Below, piece after piece: positions 61,494 to 64,000 of a DNA stretch of 64,000 bases. The stretch is from assembly GCA_964573725.1 (NCBI GenBank), contig CAZNLJ010000020.1:1-64000 (forward strand), in the 5' to 3' direction. The stretch comes from UBA6168 sp964573725 (GTDB lineage Bacteria; Bacteroidota; Bacteroidia; Chitinophagales; Saprospiraceae). The stretch's first letter is position 1, and each line of letters opens with the position of its first letter. The notes below the pieces were generated by a model. That model searched no databases. It saw only the letters and a list, made by a program, of their open reading frames with translations, and was not told the origin of the DNA. The position numbers were made by a program, and so were the translations under genes.

Positions 61494-62696
61494 TCAGCCG
61501 CCACCGATTTGGTAGACGAACTGCCGGCCGTCCTTGTGGTCGCGGACGCGCTCGACCAGCTCCCGGCCAAAGGACGTCTTGCAGGCCAGGTTGATTTCCT
61601 TGATCAGGGTGGCCCGCCGGTATCGCTTGTTTTCGGCGGAACCGATGGATACGATGCCGAGCACCGTATCCAGTTCCTCCTGCGTCAGGGTTTGGCCCAC
61701 CTTGGCCAACAAGGCGTCGAGGAGTTCGTTGTCGTCGTAATGGTCCGGCCAATCCGATGCCGGGACCGTCCGCTTCCGCCGGCGATACCAAATCAGGCCC
61801 GAGGCGACCAGCAACAGGGAGCCGGCCGACAAGGTCGCCAACCATACCCGCCGGTGGGGGGACGGCAAATCCAGGCTGGTGAAGAACGGAAACTCTTTCT
61901 CCATGGTGGTGGAAAAGACCGGTCTGCCGTCCGTGTCGTAGACAAACAGGCTGTTTCCGATGATGTGTTGGAGCAACAACTGCGAATCGTTGTCCTTCCC
62001 GAAATACCGCAAACGGTTTTGCAGGGTGGAATAGAGCTTCAGGGTGCGGTTGTCCGCCAAGATCCGGGGACTGGTGGCGGGCAGGTAGGTGTATTGGTCG
62101 AAGGGCAGCGTGAAGTAGTTGTTCAGGTTATCCGACAAGAGGAACAGGTCGCCCAGGTTGCGCGTGGTTCCTTCCCGGATGTCGATTTCGTAGTTGGGGG
62201 AACAGCCGAAGACGCGGATGCCGAAGTCGGTGACCTGGGCGATGCCGAGCGGAAGCCCGCTGGAGTACGGAATCAGCTCCCACTCCTTCGAATCGGGCAT
62301 GAACTCGATCAGGTCGCCGTGGCTGCGCCAAAATCCATACCCGCCGTAGGAAAAGAGCCGGCCGTCGAAGACGAACTTCATCGAGCCGAAGTTGTAGCCG
62401 TGGCTGTGCCCGCGGTATTGGTTGACCCAACGGCCGCCCTGCCAGCGGAAGACGTCCAGCATGCCGTCCGCCAGCAGGTAGGTGGCCTCCCCGACCGTCA
62501 GGATGTCGTACCGGTTGACGTCGTGCCCCGCGTCAAGGTAGGAACGGTGTATGTCGAGCGCCTGCCGGTACTTGGCGAACACGGAATCCTTCGGCGCCAG
62601 CGGACCGGTATCCTTGTAGACGATGTGACCCGCCGTCGGTACGGTCGGCAGCAACAGGAGGAGCGCCAGCAGGCATTGGTTTATTGAAAAGGTCAT
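61494..62696 (-). CDS. single-pass membrane protein with propeller-like exterior and cytoplasmic domain
   Basis: 400 residues from the ATG at 62,696 (MTFSINQCLLALLLLLPTVP, signal peptide). The exterior part (about 25-275) reads as strands in a kelch/propeller style: YRGHSHGYNFGSMKFVFDGR, FSYGGYGFWRSHGDLIEF, LFLLSDNLNNYFTLPFDQY. A membrane helix lies near 285-305 (VWLATLSAGSLLLVASGLIW). The cytoplasmic tail (LTQEELDTVLGIVSIGSAEN; RRATLIKEINLACKTSFGRE; DGRQFVYQIG) resembles a winged-helix-like tail seen in Bacteroidota signalling proteins. It may sense something outside and act inside. It is followed by the small CWWDH protein (60-bp gap). Confidence 0.75.
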   Translation of the reverse strand: MTFSINQCLLALLLLLPTVPTAGHIVYKDTGPLAPKDSVFAKYRQALDIHRSYLDAGHDVNRYDILTVGEATYLLADGMLDVFRWQGGRWVNQYRGHSHGYNFGSMKFVFDGRLFSYGGYGFWRSHGDLIEFMPDSKEWELIPYSSGLPLGIAQVTDFGIRVFGCSPNYEIDIREGTTRNLGDLFLLSDNLNNYFTLPFDQYTYLPATSPRILADNRTLKLYSTLQNRLRYFGKDNDSQLLLQHIIGNSLFVYDTDGRPVFSTTMEKEFPFFTSLDLPSPHRRVWLATLSAGSLLLVASGLIWYRRRKRTVPASDWPDHYDDNELLDALLAKVGQTLTQEELDTVLGIVSIGSAENKRYRRATLIKEINLACKTSFGRELVERVRDHKDGRQFVYQIGGG

Positions 62697-63371
62697 GTAT
62701 ATGGTTGTTTGTGGTATGCGAACGGCAGGGCCGGCACAAAACCGGTTCCGAAGGCCTGGGTTGGCCGACCGGATCCCTCCCGTCGGCGATGGTGCTTCCT
62801 GTAAAAGGTGAAAATGCCCGAGCAGGAGCAGGACAGCCTGCCGGGCGGTGGGGGCCTGCCTGTACGCGACGGTCATCGCCCACCCTGCCGATTCACGGAG
62901 ATAAATTTAGTTAAATTCTGTTTTCAACCGGTTGAATTTCTGTTTAAATCGGTTTGTTTTTGGTTGGAAGGCGATAATTATATTTTTGTTTTTTATTTAT
63001 GAAATTGTTTGTCAGATTATTAATATATCAGCGACCGTTTGGTATTGGGGCAGCCAGGAAGTAATCCCGAACGCATGGCAAGCGGGGCATCCGCGCAGCA
63101 GGGACGGTGCCGCCAACCGGTTCACCGGGTATACCAACAGGTTTCCGACCCACCCGGTCCCTGTAACGGATCGCGATCCGGCAGCTTGTTGAACATAAAC
63201 CCGCGATGTTGGTTTTCCTTGTACGGATGGGTAAATCCGACCGGCCAATGGGATGAAAGTCACCCAGGATAGCGTTGGAATTGCCTAATATTGCGGCTCG
63301 GTCCGACAGGACGGTTCCATCCGGAACAGCAAGCACAGCCATCAATTCATTCAATTACCAATCATAGAAAA
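62697..63371. other. 675-bp gene-free region upstream of katG
   Basis: No credible gene. Much of 62,900-63,030 is strongly AT-rich, unlike its surroundings, and looks like a promoter region. It contains a 14-bp palindrome (62,923-62,936) and a GTTTAAATCGGTTTG block near 62,942. It serves katG to the right and the membrane protein to the left. Confidence 0.5.
62923..62936. promoter_or_regulatory. 14-bp palindrome in the katG upstream region
   Basis: TTCAACCGGTTGAA is a perfect palindrome inside an AT-rich stretch, about 435 bp before the katG start and 230 bp before the divergent gene. It could be an operator. It resembles, loosely, the GGTTTAAAC-type motifs at 16.5 and 21.8 kb. Confidence 0.4.
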
Positions 63372-64000
63372 ATGGACAACAACAAACATTCCGGTACGAC
63401 CGCCTACAACATGAACGGGGAATCCAAATGCCCGTTCTCCGGTACGGTCACGAAGCACAGCGCCGGCGGCGGTATGCGGAACCGCGACTGGTGGCCCAAC
63501 CAACTCCAGCTCAACATCCTCCGCCAACATTCCTCGCTTTCCAACCCGATGGACCCCGGGTTCGATTACGCAAAGGCCTTCCAGTCGCTCGACCTGGCGG
63601 AATTGAAACGGGACATTTTCGCACTGATGACCACCTCGCAGGATTGGTGGCCGGCCGATTACGGCCATTACGGGCCGTTCTTCATCCGCATGGCCTGGCA
63701 CAGCGCCGGCACCTACCGCGTGGCCGACGGCCGCGGCGGCGCCGGTTCCGGCACCCAACGCTTCGCCCCCCTGAACAGCTGGCCGGACAACGCCAACCTC
63801 GACAAGGCCCGCCTCCTCCTTTGGCCCGTCAAACAGAAATACGGCCGCCGGATCTCCTGGGCCGACCTCATGATCCTCGCCGGCAACTGCGCCCTCGAAT
63901 CCATGGGCTTCAAAACCTTCGGTTTCGGCGGCGGCCGCGAAGACGTATGGGAACCGGAAGAGGACATCTACTGGGGTGCCGAAGGCGAATGGCTGGGCGA
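63372..64000 (+). CDS. katG: catalase-peroxidase KatG, N-terminal part (runs off window)
   Basis: About 209 codons are in view, from the ATG at 63,372 (MDNNKHSGTTAYNMNGESKC). The KatG opening is present: GGGMRNRDWWPNQLQLNILR, SSLSNPMDPGFDYAKAF, then FFIRMAWHSAGTYRVADGRG, with the distal haem-pocket residues R106, W109 and H110; W109 would be the Trp of the Met-Tyr-Trp adduct. GSGTQRFAPLNSWPDNANLD follows, then the ALESMGFKTFGFGGGREDVW region. It detoxifies hydrogen peroxide in the cytoplasm. The proximal His and the C-terminal domain lie beyond the window edge. Confidence 0.97.
   Translation, partial: MDNNKHSGTTAYNMNGESKCPFSGTVTKHSAGGGMRNRDWWPNQLQLNILRQHSSLSNPMDPGFDYAKAFQSLDLAELKRDIFALMTTSQDWWPADYGHYGPFFIRMAWHSAGTYRVADGRGGAGSGTQRFAPLNSWPDNANLDKARLLLWPVKQKYGRRISWADLMILAGNCALESMGFKTFGFGGGREDVWEPEEDIYWGAEGEWLG

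Overview
This window looks like the chromosome of a high-GC Bacteroidota. The evidence is a SusC/SusD pair, TonB receptors with N-terminal carboxypeptidase-regulatory-like domains, type IX secretion (T9SS) C-terminal sorting domains, LytTR signalling and many lipoproteins. Membership in Saprospiria or a nearby lineage is a guess from sequence flavour, not shown. No tRNA, rRNA or CRISPR locus was recognised.

Layout. (1) 1-4.7 kb is a visibly AT-rich accessory island. It holds small genes (DUF805, HNH nuclease, a truncated hypothetical), spacers with integron attC-like arms, and remnants of four insertion sequences: IS66 and ISL3 fragments, a decayed IS5-type copy, and one intact 1,380-bp element with perfect terminal repeats and a 9-bp target duplication. 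(2) 4.7-8.2 kb is sparse. It has a diverged duplicated non-coding repeat, a secreted HNH nuclease with a small partner, and a short hypothetical. (3) 8.2-11.6 kb encodes a large nuclease-helicase. (4) 11.6-16.4 kb is a five-gene leftward operon of envelope proteins of unknown function. (5) 16.6-21.2 kb is a leftward module of secreted unknowns around a DUF6175 protein. (6) 22.4-46.5 kb is a carbohydrate region: a TonB receptor, two very large LamG/T9SS surface proteins, two GH130 enzymes, an alpha/alpha-toroid lipoprotein, a complete MalEFGK-type ABC importer, an AraC regulator and SusC/SusD. The GH130 enzymes point to beta-mannosides. SusCD would bring oligosaccharide across the outer membrane, and the binding lipoprotein plus ABC transporter across the inner one. 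(7) 46.5-54.7 kb holds four leftward secreted proteins (Sel1/lectin-like, propeller, T9SS lipase, small). (8) 54.8-57.7 kb is a TPR histidine kinase with a LytTR regulator. (9) 58.1-62.7 kb has a haem-type TonB receptor, a small partner and a membrane-anchored protein. (10) katG begins at 63,372 and runs off the right end.

The most notable non-coding feature is a 64-66-bp two-hairpin repeat. It occurs as 1-4 tandem copies at five intergenic loci (about 19.1, 22.3, 24.9, 49.3 and 58.0 kb), always in the same window orientation whichever way the neighbouring genes run. A second candidate system is the DUF6175 module. A third is the combination of SusCD, MalEFGK, GH130 and the toroid lipoprotein.
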